Of a stretch of 64,000 bases of DNA, positions 1 through 7,418 are shown in pieces. Each line of letters begins with the position of its first letter. Position 1 is the first letter of the stretch. The stretch comes from Floridanema evergladense (GTDB lineage Bacteria; Cyanobacteriota; Cyanobacteriia; Cyanobacteriales; Aerosakkonemataceae). Position numbers and translations under genes: made by a program. The notes under the pieces are model-generated. The model was not told where the DNA came from, did not search any database, and worked only from the letters and a program-made list of their open reading frames with translations. The stretch is taken from the NCBI RefSeq assembly GCF_041929205.1, contig NZ_JBHFNT010000300.1; one strand, 5' to 3'.

Positions 1-682
1 ATTCTCCTTTACCAAATGGTAATAACATTCCATACTGTTCGGGGCGCTTGTCACCATTGCGATCGACTGTCAGTTTTTTCGCCGCTTTTCGCAACTCTTC
101 CCAAGTTTTAGGAACCTCAGTAATACCAGCTGCGGCAAATAGTTTTGGTCGGTAAAAAACGGCAATATTACCAGTAGTATATGGCACCGACCACAGATGT
201 CCATCTAGCCACAATTCCTTAATTGTACTTGGGATAATTTCTGACTTTATTGGTAATTTATCTAGCCAATCTTCCAGAGGTCGAATTGCACCCAGTTCAA
301 CAAATTGACCTGTAACTTGCGGATAAAATGCCAAAATATCTGGCGGAGCATTACCGACAACTGCTGTTAATATTTTCGGTAATTGCTGTTCTACTCCACC
401 AGCAAATATAGATTCAACCTGAATATCAGGATGTGTTTTATTGAATTTATCTACCAGTTTTTCAAACACATCCCGATTAGCCGGAGGATTAATACCTTGC
501 CATAGTGTCAAATGAATTATATTATTCTGTTTATTGATATTGATGGAATTTTGACAACTGGATAAAAATACCAGACACAAGCTGAGTAAAATTCCTAAAA
601 CAAAAATTTTCTTTTTGACCGCTACTGCTTGGATAAAAAAGGCTATGTGATTAAGGAAAAAATTTTTTAAGATCATAAACAT
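1..682 (-). CDS. ABC transporter sugar-binding lipoprotein (3' end outside window)
   Basis: Reading the minus strand from 682 gives about 227 residues before the window edge. The N-terminus is a lipoprotein signal (hydrophobic stretch ending in a LSSC lipobox). It is followed by features of extracellular solute-binding family 1: a LTLWQG opening strand, FEKLVDKFNKTHPDI, then APPDILAFYP and LWSVPYTTGNIAVFYRPKLF. It would capture a sugar or oligosaccharide outside the plasma membrane for an ABC importer whose permeases should lie beyond the left edge. ATG codons at 682 and 676 are both in frame. The C-terminal half is missing, so the substrate cannot be judged. Confidence 0.88.
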   Translation of the reverse strand, partial: MFMILKNFFLNHIAFFIQAVAVKKKIFVLGILLSLCLVFLSSCQNSININKQNNIIHLTLWQGINPPANRDVFEKLVDKFNKTHPDIQVESIFAGGVEQQLPKILTAVVGNAPPDILAFYPQVTGQFVELGAIRPLEDWLDKLPIKSEIIPSTIKELWLDGHLWSVPYTTGNIAVFYRPKLFAAAGITEVPKTWEELRKAAKKLTVDRNGDKRPEQYGMLLPFGKGE

Positions 683-905
683 TCTTTATCATAGATAAAA
701 TTAATTATCAACTTTTCTGATTGTCAATAAGTAAATTTTATGTGAAAATTCTTGCTGATGATGTATACTTAACAAAAGTTAAATCAAACAATAATACAAG
801 TAAATTTACTAAGGCTAATTATATATTGATTGCCAAATAAAGAATTACTCAATGTTTGATTTTTTTGGGATTCGCGTCAGCATTAATTTATTTAGGGTTT
901 CAATT

Positions 906-1823
906 ATGAATAGTAACCTAATTCAAGAAAAAATTGAAAAATTTTTATCTTTTCTAAATAAAGAGTATCCTGATACATCAATAGTTATGTATGATGTTGG
1001 TGCTAGATATGGAATTCATTATCTCTATGCAGAATTATTGAAGTATCCAAATTTTAGCGTCATTGGATTTGAGCCAGATGAAGCAGAAGCATCTAAACTG
1101 AATGAGAATAATATGTCTGGAATCAGACAAACATTTCCGGTGGCTTTGGCTGAATCTGAAGGGACTAGAACATTGTATATTACTAAACATCCTGCTTGCT
1201 CCTCTCTTTACCCTCCTAATACAAAGATACTGAGTGATTATTTAATATCGGATTTGTTGGAAGTTGTTGATACTAGGTTGATCGACACCATATCACTTGA
1301 TGAATTTATCGACAAATTTGAAGTAGCTAAACCTCATTACCTGAAACTTGATATTCAAGGAGCAGAATATGATGTACTCAAAGGCGGAAAATCAGCATTA
1401 ACTAATAATATAGTGGGAATATTTTTAGAAACCCACTTGCAAGAAATATATCATGGAGCTGGCTTATTTTCTGATATTCATAACTTACTAACTCAGCTAT
1501 GCTTCAAATTAATTTATTGTCAATATAATCCTAATTTGGGAGGAGAAATCGTTGAATTAGATGTAGCTTATGTGAAAAATATTCAGTCTTTAAATACCAC
1601 GATCGATATCATGAGAGCAATAATGTTTTGTTTAGTTCATAGTAACTTAGAATTTGCTGCCAACATAGTTAGAGGTTCGATTCTTGATGAGACCAAGAAA
1701 ATGAGTATTTTGGAAATTTTAGAGCAACCACTGCATCTTCAGGAGAGGGTAGTTGATTCAGAAGATTTATATATTAACAGTAAAGTAGAACTAAGAAAAA
1801 TTCAAGAAGACTGGTGGAAATAA
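906..1823 (+). CDS. FkbM family methyltransferase
   Basis: This is an S-adenosylmethionine-dependent methyltransferase of the FkbM type, which usually methylates sugars or secondary metabolites. An SAM-binding strand (VMYDVGARYG), an acidic ribose-binding loop (VIGFEPDEAEA) and the FkbM hallmark LKLDIQGAEYDVLKG are visible. I chose the ATG at 906, which has a GGG-containing RBS about 8 nt upstream. An in-frame ATG at 852 would add 18 residues that do not resemble the family. The C-terminal ~100 residues after the catalytic domain are unrecognised. It sits 4 nt upstream of a glycosyltransferase, so the pair probably forms an operon acting on a glycan or glycoside. Confidence 0.85.
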   Translation: MNSNLIQEKIEKFLSFLNKEYPDTSIVMYDVGARYGIHYLYAELLKYPNFSVIGFEPDEAEASKLNENNMSGIRQTFPVALAESEGTRTLYITKHPACSSLYPPNTKILSDYLISDLLEVVDTRLIDTISLDEFIDKFEVAKPHYLKLDIQGAEYDVLKGGKSALTNNIVGIFLETHLQEIYHGAGLFSDIHNLLTQLCFKLIYCQYNPNLGGEIVELDVAYVKNIQSLNTTIDIMRAIMFCLVHSNLEFAANIVRGSILDETKKMSILEILEQPLHLQERVVDSEDLYINSKVELRKIQEDWWK

Positions 1824-1827
1824 GATT

Positions 1828-2901
1828 ATGCAAATATCAGCAAATAAATTATTGTTTATTTCTACTCCTGTTGGTGCGTTAGGTACAGGTATTGGAGGTG
1901 GTGTTGAACTGACACTATTTAACATTACCAAAGAGATGACGCGACGAGGATACAAGGTGGAAGTTATCGCACCACAGGGCTCTGTCATGCAGCCATTTAT
2001 TGTGAAAGAAATTTCTGGGGAATTACAGATACCAGGACAAACACAAACCCGCACTAGCCCAATTACAATGCCAAAAAATTCTGTTTTGGCAAATATGTGG
2101 GAATATGCACGACAAGTGCAAGCTGAGTATGATTTAATTGTGAATTTTGCTTATGATTGGCTTCCTTTTTATTTGACACCATTTTTTCAGATTCCGATCG
2201 CTCATCTCATCAGCATGGCTTCTTATACAGATGCGATGGATCGGATTATTGAACAGGTAGCAACTAAATTTCCAGGTACTATTGGCGTTCACACTCAAAC
2301 ACAAGCAGCGACTTTTCAGTTGGAACAGGAATGTACTTGTTTGCTGAATGGCTTGGATTTATCGATTTATCAGTTTTGTGTTCAACCCAGTCATAATTTG
2401 GCGTGGGTAGGTAGAATAACACCGGAAAAAGGACTAGAAGATGCTGTAGCAGCTGCAAAAATTGCTGGCATTCCTCTGAAAATTTTTGGGGTGATACAGG
2501 ATGAAACTTATTGGCAAAATATTTGTCAAGACTACCCAACTGAAACAATAAAATACATGGGCTTTTTATCTACATTTGAATTACAAAAAGAACTAAGTAA
2601 ATGTTTGGGATTGTTAGTCACTTCCCGTGTAGTAGAAGCTTTTGGTAATGTTGCTATTGAAGCGTTAGCCTGTGGAGTGCCTTTAATTGCTTATCGGCGG
2701 GGTGGTTTGACAGAAATTGTCCAGGAGGGCAAAACTGGCTTTTTGGTAGAACCGGATAGTGTGCCAGGTTTGGTGGATGCTATTAGTCGGTTAAATGAAA
2801 TCGATCGCTATGCTTGTCGGCAACAAGCAGAAGCAACATATTCTTTGGAGGCGATGGGCGATCGCGTGGAAAAATGGTTTAAAGGTATTCTCAATAGATG
2901 A
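1828..2901 (+). CDS. GT4 glycosyltransferase, BGluT-like (pterin glucosyltransferase family)
   Basis: A 357-residue GT-B fold enzyme. The N-terminus has the glycine-rich nucleotide/acceptor loop (STPVGALGTGIGGGVEL) and the C-terminal half has the GT4 donor-binding signature (VEAFGNVAIEALACGVPLIAY). From memory the whole protein, including LIVNFAYDWLPFYLTPFF and HLISMASY, resembles the cyanobacterial UDP-glucose:tetrahydrobiopterin glucosyltransferase of Synechococcus, which makes the pteridine glucosides of cyanobacteria. The acceptor is therefore probably a pterin, but this rests on recalled similarity. It begins 4 nt after the FkbM methyltransferase. A generic sugar acceptor is the alternative. 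Confidence 0.8.
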   Translation: MQISANKLLFISTPVGALGTGIGGGVELTLFNITKEMTRRGYKVEVIAPQGSVMQPFIVKEISGELQIPGQTQTRTSPITMPKNSVLANMWEYARQVQAEYDLIVNFAYDWLPFYLTPFFQIPIAHLISMASYTDAMDRIIEQVATKFPGTIGVHTQTQAATFQLEQECTCLLNGLDLSIYQFCVQPSHNLAWVGRITPEKGLEDAVAAAKIAGIPLKIFGVIQDETYWQNICQDYPTETIKYMGFLSTFELQKELSKCLGLLVTSRVVEAFGNVAIEALACGVPLIAYRRGGLTEIVQEGKTGFLVEPDSVPGLVDAISRLNEIDRYACRQQAEATYSLEAMGDRVEKWFKGILNR

Positions 2902-3002
2902 TGCCAGATCTTAATATCCGGGGTTTAATATTGGGATTTACTTTTCTAGGTACAAGCTATGCGATCGCTCCTACCTTAACAGCAAATTCTTGCATTTTGC
3001 CC

Positions 3003-3812
3003 CTACTCGCTGCCAAATCCTTGAGTAAAAATCCCATCTATTTCCGATTGAAAAATGTATTCATAATCAAACCTCAAAGAATGAGGATGGCGAATTATCG
3101 AAAATCCAAAATCGCTAACAACTTCTGTAGAGAAAGCAAACATAACTAGCTCGATTAGTCGCTTTTCAGCGATATTAGGTACTTGCACGAAGTAATCATG
3201 TTTTTCAAAGAAAACTTTTTCATGTTTGGGGACAATTATGCCATTTAATCTATGAGATGTTTGGATCGGTTTGATGATATTTTTAATAAAAGTTCCCGGA
3301 GATTTTTGCAAAGCTGTTAATCGTTCATGTTGTGCCCAACTCATTTGGTAAATCATTTTCAACAATTCAAAACCCAAAATGTAGTTGAAAACGCTGTTTC
3401 GTTCTTTAGTACTTAGAACTAAACGTAAAGCTGATTCCAAGTATAGATCGGGCTTGCGCCGTAAATCTTGAGAGGAATGAATAAAAGATTGCCGGACATA
3501 ACTTTTTAAAAGTGTCTGATTAATCTCTGTATTAATATAAAATCTTTGTAAGTAGCTTTGTAATTGCTGTTGCGCGTCTCGATCTTGCAACATTCGAGCA
3601 ACTAAACCATCAGCAGTATAATCATCTAAAAAGTCTGCTTGTACTTCTGGAGAAGCAGCGCATAGTAAATGACACAAAGACAAAACATAACGGCGCTGTT
3701 CCCAAGGTAAACTTTCAGCCCATTCTCTAGCAGGTGGGGGTAATTTTTCCAGCATACTTTTAGCAGTATTGGATTCAGCGAGGTGAGTTGTTTGAGAGTT
3801 GAGTTCAGTCAT
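3003..3812 (-). CDS. conserved cyanobacterial protein, function unknown
   Basis: A 269-residue soluble protein with no signal peptide or membrane span. It has a proline-rich segment (EKLPPPAREWAESLPWEQRRYVLSL) followed by helical, acidic and aromatic-rich sequence. I do not recognise a catalytic motif. Length, codon use and a well-formed start support a real gene. It is convergent with the glycosyltransferase that ends at 2901 and stands alone, with about 200 bp of empty sequence upstream. Confidence 0.7.
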   Translation of the reverse strand: MTELNSQTTHLAESNTAKSMLEKLPPPAREWAESLPWEQRRYVLSLCHLLCAASPEVQADFLDDYTADGLVARMLQDRDAQQQLQSYLQRFYINTEINQTLLKSYVRQSFIHSSQDLRRKPDLYLESALRLVLSTKERNSVFNYILGFELLKMIYQMSWAQHERLTALQKSPGTFIKNIIKPIQTSHRLNGIIVPKHEKVFFEKHDYFVQVPNIAEKRLIELVMFAFSTEVVSDFGFSIIRHPHSLRFDYEYIFQSEIDGIFTQGFGSE

Positions 3813-4011
3813 AACCTGAAACCAGGGGATAGTAAGGAAGAACTTGAGCCAGAATATTACTAAGGTAAAAAATGTTTAATTACTGGAACTCAAAAAGTAC
3901 GCAAGTAATGAACTACCTTCGCCTTAGTTTTATTCCATCTACCACTAGTATTCCCAAAGATCTGCAAATAAACCCACTCTTTTGTTTAACTATTTTTAAT
4001 AACTAAGTTAA

Positions 4012-4617
4012 CTAAAAACTCCAAAAGTCGGTGACATTGTATCCAAGTTCGTCTAACATCCGACGCAGTAAGGGTAAGCTGAGTCCGATCACGTTGCTGT
4101 AACAACCGGAGATTTTTTCGATGAAAAGACCTCCTTTACCTTCTAATGCAAAGCATCCTGCACATTTGAGAGGTTCGCCAGTGGCAACATAAGCAGCAAT
4201 TTGTCGATCGCTAATGTCAGCAAAATAAACCTCACTCACCTGATAACGGACTAAAGTTTTACCCTGTTGTAAGTCGATTAAAGCATGACCTGTTAACAAT
4301 TCGCCAACTTTAGAACGCATTTTTTGCCAACGAGCGATCGCTTCAGCTGCATCAGCGGGTTTTCCGTAAATTTCTCCTTCCATTGCCAAAACTGAATCAC
4401 AACTTAATACTAACCCTTCAGTTTGTTGCGCTGCCACTGTTTCCCCCTTTCGCAGCGCCAAAGTCTTCACTAATTCTTTAGGATCGCTAATATTTACCTG
4501 TGACTCATCATAATTACTGGGTAAAACAAGAGGATTAATTCCCACATTTTGTAACAGGCGAAGCCTTGCTGGAGAAGCTGAAGCTAAAATAAAATTTGGC
4601 ATTTTTTTATTCATCAT
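4012..4617 (-). CDS. maf: Maf-like nucleoside triphosphate pyrophosphatase
   Basis: Maf proteins hydrolyse non-canonical or excess NTPs (dTTP, UTP and modified nucleotides) to monophosphates and pyrophosphate. The protein has the N-terminal SASPARL motif (residues 13-19) and the LSCDSVLA segment with the catalytic Asp near residue 74. The GKPADAAEA motif and the late GCFALEGKGGLFIEKISGCYSNVIGLSL motif are also present. At 201 residues it has the usual length. Two starts are possible, 4617 and 4602 (MPNFILASAS); the second gives the more typical N-terminus. Confidence 0.93.
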   Translation of the reverse strand: MMNKKMPNFILASASPARLRLLQNVGINPLVLPSNYDESQVNISDPKELVKTLALRKGETVAAQQTEGLVLSCDSVLAMEGEIYGKPADAAEAIARWQKMRSKVGELLTGHALIDLQQGKTLVRYQVSEVYFADISDRQIAAYVATGEPLKCAGCFALEGKGGLFIEKISGCYSNVIGLSLPLLRRMLDELGYNVTDFWSF

Positions 4618-4730
4618 TTGTCATGGGTAATTGGTCAGTTGTCATTTGTCATCTGTCATTTGCGATCGGGATAATTTCTTGATTATTAATGTTTGGCAAA
4701 ATGACCAATGACAAATAACCACTGACTAAT
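4618..4730. repeat. short TCATTTG/GACAAAT-type tandem repeats between maf and the PsbP-like gene
   Basis: Degenerate heptamer-like repeats of TCATTTG/TCAGTTG occur here, with the complementary form ATGACCAATGAC near 4700. The two blocks could pair. The same words recur after cobS around 60640-60660. This is short tandemly repeated repetitive (STRR) DNA as known from filamentous cyanobacteria. Confidence 0.6.
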
Positions 4731-5270
4731 TTAATAAACTTGGAATGAATCAACAACTTGCTGGAACTGATTTTTTATTTTTTGCCATCGCTTTTCGGTA
4801 GTTGAAGCATTAAAAGTGTAAAGTTTACCGTGATTAATAACTACACTAGCAAGATTATGTCGTTCTTGATTTGGCAATTTCACTGCATATTCTAAAAGGT
4901 AATAAGTTTTTCCGCCGCCTTCTCTTGCTTCTGCATTAACTAATTCTGCTTCTCTTCCCGATCCTGTTGGTGCGATCGCACTCTTAGACAATTTGTATCC
5001 TACCTCACCCGGAGTTCCCAAATCTGGAAGAGTTTTATCTGATGCAACTGGACTAATAACTACGCTCACATTTTCTGTTTCTTCAATTAAATCATGAAAC
5101 ACCACATCAGGGCCATTGGCTACTTGCACTGGACTCCAACCATTAGGGTATAAGAACTGATAGCCATCGCTGGTATCGATATAGCTTTTCAAACCGCTTG
5201 TCGGGGAAACACAACCATTTAAGGCAACAGTCAATACAATTAAAAGTAGCGCTACAATTCGGTTTAGCAT
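4731..5270 (-). CDS. PsbP-like thylakoid lipoprotein
   Basis: A 179-residue protein with a lipoprotein signal (hydrophobic residues 4-18, LNGC lipobox). The PsbP fold follows: YIDTSDGYQFLYPNGWSPV, then the VVFHDLIEETENVSVVISPV strand pair and the C-terminal AEKRWQK-like helix (EKRWQKIKNQFQQVVDSF). Cyanobacterial PsbP (CyanoP) is a lumenal lipoprotein associated with photosystem II assembly. Lipobox, length and domain all agree with this. Distinguishing CyanoP proper from another PsbP-domain paralogue needs alignment. Confidence 0.88.
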   Translation of the reverse strand: MLNRIVALLLIVLTVALNGCVSPTSGLKSYIDTSDGYQFLYPNGWSPVQVANGPDVVFHDLIEETENVSVVISPVASDKTLPDLGTPGEVGYKLSKSAIAPTGSGREAELVNAEAREGGGKTYYLLEYAVKLPNQERHNLASVVINHGKLYTFNASTTEKRWQKIKNQFQQVVDSFQVY

Positions 5271-5371
5271 TTGTCACATTCCCTGTATCAATGTTGTAAT
5301 TTTCTTAGCGATCGTATTTTCCCATTTATGGGGTACTTTTTTTGGAACTAACAATTTTTGGAGGACAGATA

Positions 5372-5992
5372 ATGTTGACTACCAGCGAAATTAGGTGGTT
5401 TTATCAAGGTGAAGTAGCGCCAGCAATTAAAAATTGGTTTACTAAGGACGTACTTAGAGAAAATTGTCAAACATTTGAACAGCGAGAAGATTGGTATTTA
5501 CGAATACCTGGATGTGAGTTTTTGGGGGTAAAACTGCGCCAAAAGCAGTTAGAAAGTAAGTTGCGAGTTGCAGAATTAGGCGTTTTGTATTTAAGCAAAA
5601 ATGTCATAGGCTCAGCTGAAAAATGGGTAAAATGGAGTTGCGACGATCCAGAAGCAGAGAGTTTAATTACTTCCGAAGTAGTTGCTAAAGGAGAATGGGT
5701 GAAGGTGGAAAAAGCGCGATCGCAAATTCGCTATTTAATCGCTGACGATGGTAGCTTAATTCCAACTTCAACAACAGGAACTTCTCAAGTAGGTTGTAAT
5801 GTAGAACTTACTCAGCTAATTGTCGATCGCGATCGTTGGTGGAGTTTAGGTTTTGAAACTTCGGGAAAAAGTGATGATTTAATGCCTATTTTGGAAGCTG
5901 TAACTAATAAAGTATTTCAAACATTCCCCGAAGAAGAATTAAGTTTAAGAAATTCTTATGCTTATCCCAAATGGTTATCTCTGTTTGTTTAA
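5372..5992 (+). CDS. conserved cyanobacterial protein, function unknown
   Basis: About 206 residues, soluble, with no signal peptide or transmembrane segment. The start at 5372 is set by a strong GGAGG at 5360-5364, seven nt upstream; the longer frame from 5342 is unlikely. It has alternating charged and hydrophobic strands (DWYLRIPGCEFLGVKLRQ, KWVKWSCDDPEAESLI) suggesting a beta-rich fold, and conserved-looking Trp and Cys. I do not recognise the family. It is monocistronic and divergent from the PsbP-like gene. Confidence 0.65.
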   Translation: MLTTSEIRWFYQGEVAPAIKNWFTKDVLRENCQTFEQREDWYLRIPGCEFLGVKLRQKQLESKLRVAELGVLYLSKNVIGSAEKWVKWSCDDPEAESLITSEVVAKGEWVKVEKARSQIRYLIADDGSLIPTSTTGTSQVGCNVELTQLIVDRDRWWSLGFETSGKSDDLMPILEAVTNKVFQTFPEEELSLRNSYAYPKWLSLFV

Positions 5993-6003
5993 TTTTACCA
6001 GCC

Positions 6004-6035
6004 AGATCCCGATTTCTTCAAGAAGTCGGGGATCT
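6004..6035. repeat. hairpin repeat (AGATCCC...GGGATCT)
   Basis: Imperfect inverted repeat with about 15-nt arms (AGATCCCGATTTCTT against AAGAAGTCGGGGATCT). It lies 12 nt after the stop of the upstream gene. Similar stem-loops are scattered in many cyanobacterial genomes. It may also act as a transcript end, although no T-run follows. Confidence 0.65.
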
Positions 6036-6170
6036 ATTTTCCTGCTTTTGCCAAAACCAATTTTCTTTAAGTTTTCTCATCCCTTGATTAGAGATATCCT
6101 CCCCATCCGAACGATAAACAAAACCTGTAATTACTTGAGAAAAGCGCGATCGATCTTGGCACGGAAAATA

Positions 6171-6317
6171 GGCTCTCCCGTACTTGTGGTGGAAAACTCT
6201 GGTTTTAGGGACTGGGGACTGGGGACTAGGGACTGGGAAACCTTGTGGAGTAAGCATTTGGCTAATTAATTAGGTTTACTTATCACCATGAGTACGCACC
6301 ATGAGTACGGGAGAGCC
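6171..6317. mobile_element. MITE-like element with terminal inverted repeats
   Basis: The ends are inverted repeats: 6171-6184 is the exact reverse complement of 6304-6317, and similarity extends to 19 of 21 bases. The element is flanked on both sides by AAATA (6166-6170 and 6318-6322), which could be a 5-bp target duplication. It encodes no transposase and contains a short GGGACTG repeat. The flank is AT-rich, so the duplication could be chance. Confidence 0.55.
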
Positions 6318-6544
6318 AAATAAAACCAATAAAAATAAAAAATTAACCCAAAATAACCCAAAAAATTCCCATAATTTACACTTAAAATGCCGAAATATCA
6401 ACTCCAAACAACTAACAATCAATACAATTAAAGTAAACCGCAAAACCAGAAAATTATTAGCGGAATTTCGCATATAATCGTAAAACTAAATTTTTTAAAC
6501 CACAGAGGCATAGAGGACACAGAGAGTAGAAATAAAGAAATTTT

Positions 6545-6627
6545 CCCAATCCCCAATCCCCAATCCCCAGTCCCCAATCCCCAGTCCCCAATCCCCAATC
6601 CCCAATCCCCAGTCCCCAATCCCCAGT
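6545..6627. repeat. tandem heptamer array, units CCCCAAT/CCCCAGT
   Basis: Twelve consecutive 7-bp units, the first one base short, alternating between CCCCAAT and CCCCAGT. The array ends exactly at the larB stop codon. It is a cyanobacterial STRR. Related heptamers occur at 6207-6237, 35921-35954 (inside mfd) and 41815-41854. Confidence 0.9.
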
Positions 6628-7409
6628 TACTCAGTCATTAAACTAATCTTACTCACCGTCCTCAAAATTTGTCCTGCCAAAATTGCTGCGCCAAAACCAT
6701 TGTCAATGTTTACTACGCCGACTCCCGCAGCACAAGAATTCAACATTGTCAATAGCGGGGCAAGACCGCCAAAACTTGCGCCATAACCGACACTGGTGGG
6801 AACCGCAATCACCGGACAATCTGCTAAACCCGCTACCACGCTAGGCAAAGCGCCTTCCATTCCCGCTACCACAATCAAAACATTGGATTGGGCGATGACT
6901 TGACGGTTACTCAGCAAACGGTGAATCCCTGCGACTCCCACATCCCAGAGACGCTGTACCCGAAAACCGGAAAGTTCTGCGGTAACTGCTGCTTCTTCTG
7001 CTACTGGTAGGTCAGCTGTTCCGGCAGAAATAATGCCAATTGTCCCCGAATATTGAGGTTCTAAAGCAGCAGGAACGGTGGCGCAAATTCGGGCATTTGG
7101 GTAGTAGTAAAGTTGAGGAAGTTTTTCTTGTACTTCGGCGTAAACTTCGGGAGTAATTCTAGTTGCCATTACTACCGGATTTTCTTGTCGCATTGCTTGG
7201 AAAATTTGGGCAATTTGATCGGGTGTTTTACCGGGTCCCCAAATCACTTCAGGAAATCCTGTTCGCAGCTTTCGATGATGATCGATTCTGGCAAAGTCGC
7301 CCACTGATTCAAAGGCAAAATGCTTGAGTTTTTCCATTGCCACATCTGGGCTAACTCTACCATTGGCAACTGCTTCTAGTAGAGATTGTAATGCTTCAGG
7401 TTGAGTCAT
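6627..7409 (-). CDS. larB: LarB, pyridinium-3,5-biscarboxylic acid mononucleotide synthase
   Basis: LarB carboxylates and hydrolyses nicotinic acid adenine dinucleotide in the first step of nickel-pincer nucleotide cofactor synthesis. The 260-residue protein has the family N-terminus (LKHFAFESVGDFARIDHHRKLRTGFPEVI) and the PurE-like domain: GTIGIISAGTADLPVAEEA, VAGMEGALPSVVAGL, PTSVGYGASFGG. A conserved Cys lies in NSCAAGVGVVNIDNG near the C-terminus. It lies 9 nt downstream of a solute-binding protein gene and is probably cotranscribed with it. The later pathway genes larC and larE are not in this window. Confidence 0.93.
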   Translation of the reverse strand: MTQPEALQSLLEAVANGRVSPDVAMEKLKHFAFESVGDFARIDHHRKLRTGFPEVIWGPGKTPDQIAQIFQAMRQENPVVMATRITPEVYAEVQEKLPQLYYYPNARICATVPAALEPQYSGTIGIISAGTADLPVAEEAAVTAELSGFRVQRLWDVGVAGIHRLLSNRQVIAQSNVLIVVAGMEGALPSVVAGLADCPVIAVPTSVGYGASFGGLAPLLTMLNSCAAGVGVVNIDNGFGAAILAGQILRTVSKISLMTE

Positions 7410-7418
7410 TTTGTTGGT

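Larger units (their letters stand above)
5993..6544. other. repeat-rich intergenic region, no convincing gene
   Basis: Between the 5372-5992 gene and larB there are over 600 bp without a supportable gene. The region holds a hairpin at 6004-6035, a MITE-like element at 6171-6317, an internal heptamer repeat at 6207-6237 and the long heptamer array that starts at 6545. Short open frames here run through repeat sequence. Confidence 0.7.

Noticed and set aside
2898..3149. 83-codon plus-strand frame after the BGluT-like gene
   Set aside because: Most of it is antisense to the 3003-3812 gene; no RBS and no family resemblance.
6018..6257. 79-codon minus-strand frame
   Set aside because: It starts in heptamer repeat, runs through a MITE terminal repeat and ends in a hairpin repeat, so it is built from repeat sequence.
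6276..6473. 65-codon hydrophobic minus-strand frame
   Set aside because: Its end reads through the MITE-like end; AT-rich sequence gives hydrophobic codons by chance, and there is no RBS.
6545..6627. Possible CRISPR-like array
   Set aside because: Units are 7 bp with no spacers; it is a simple tandem heptamer array.
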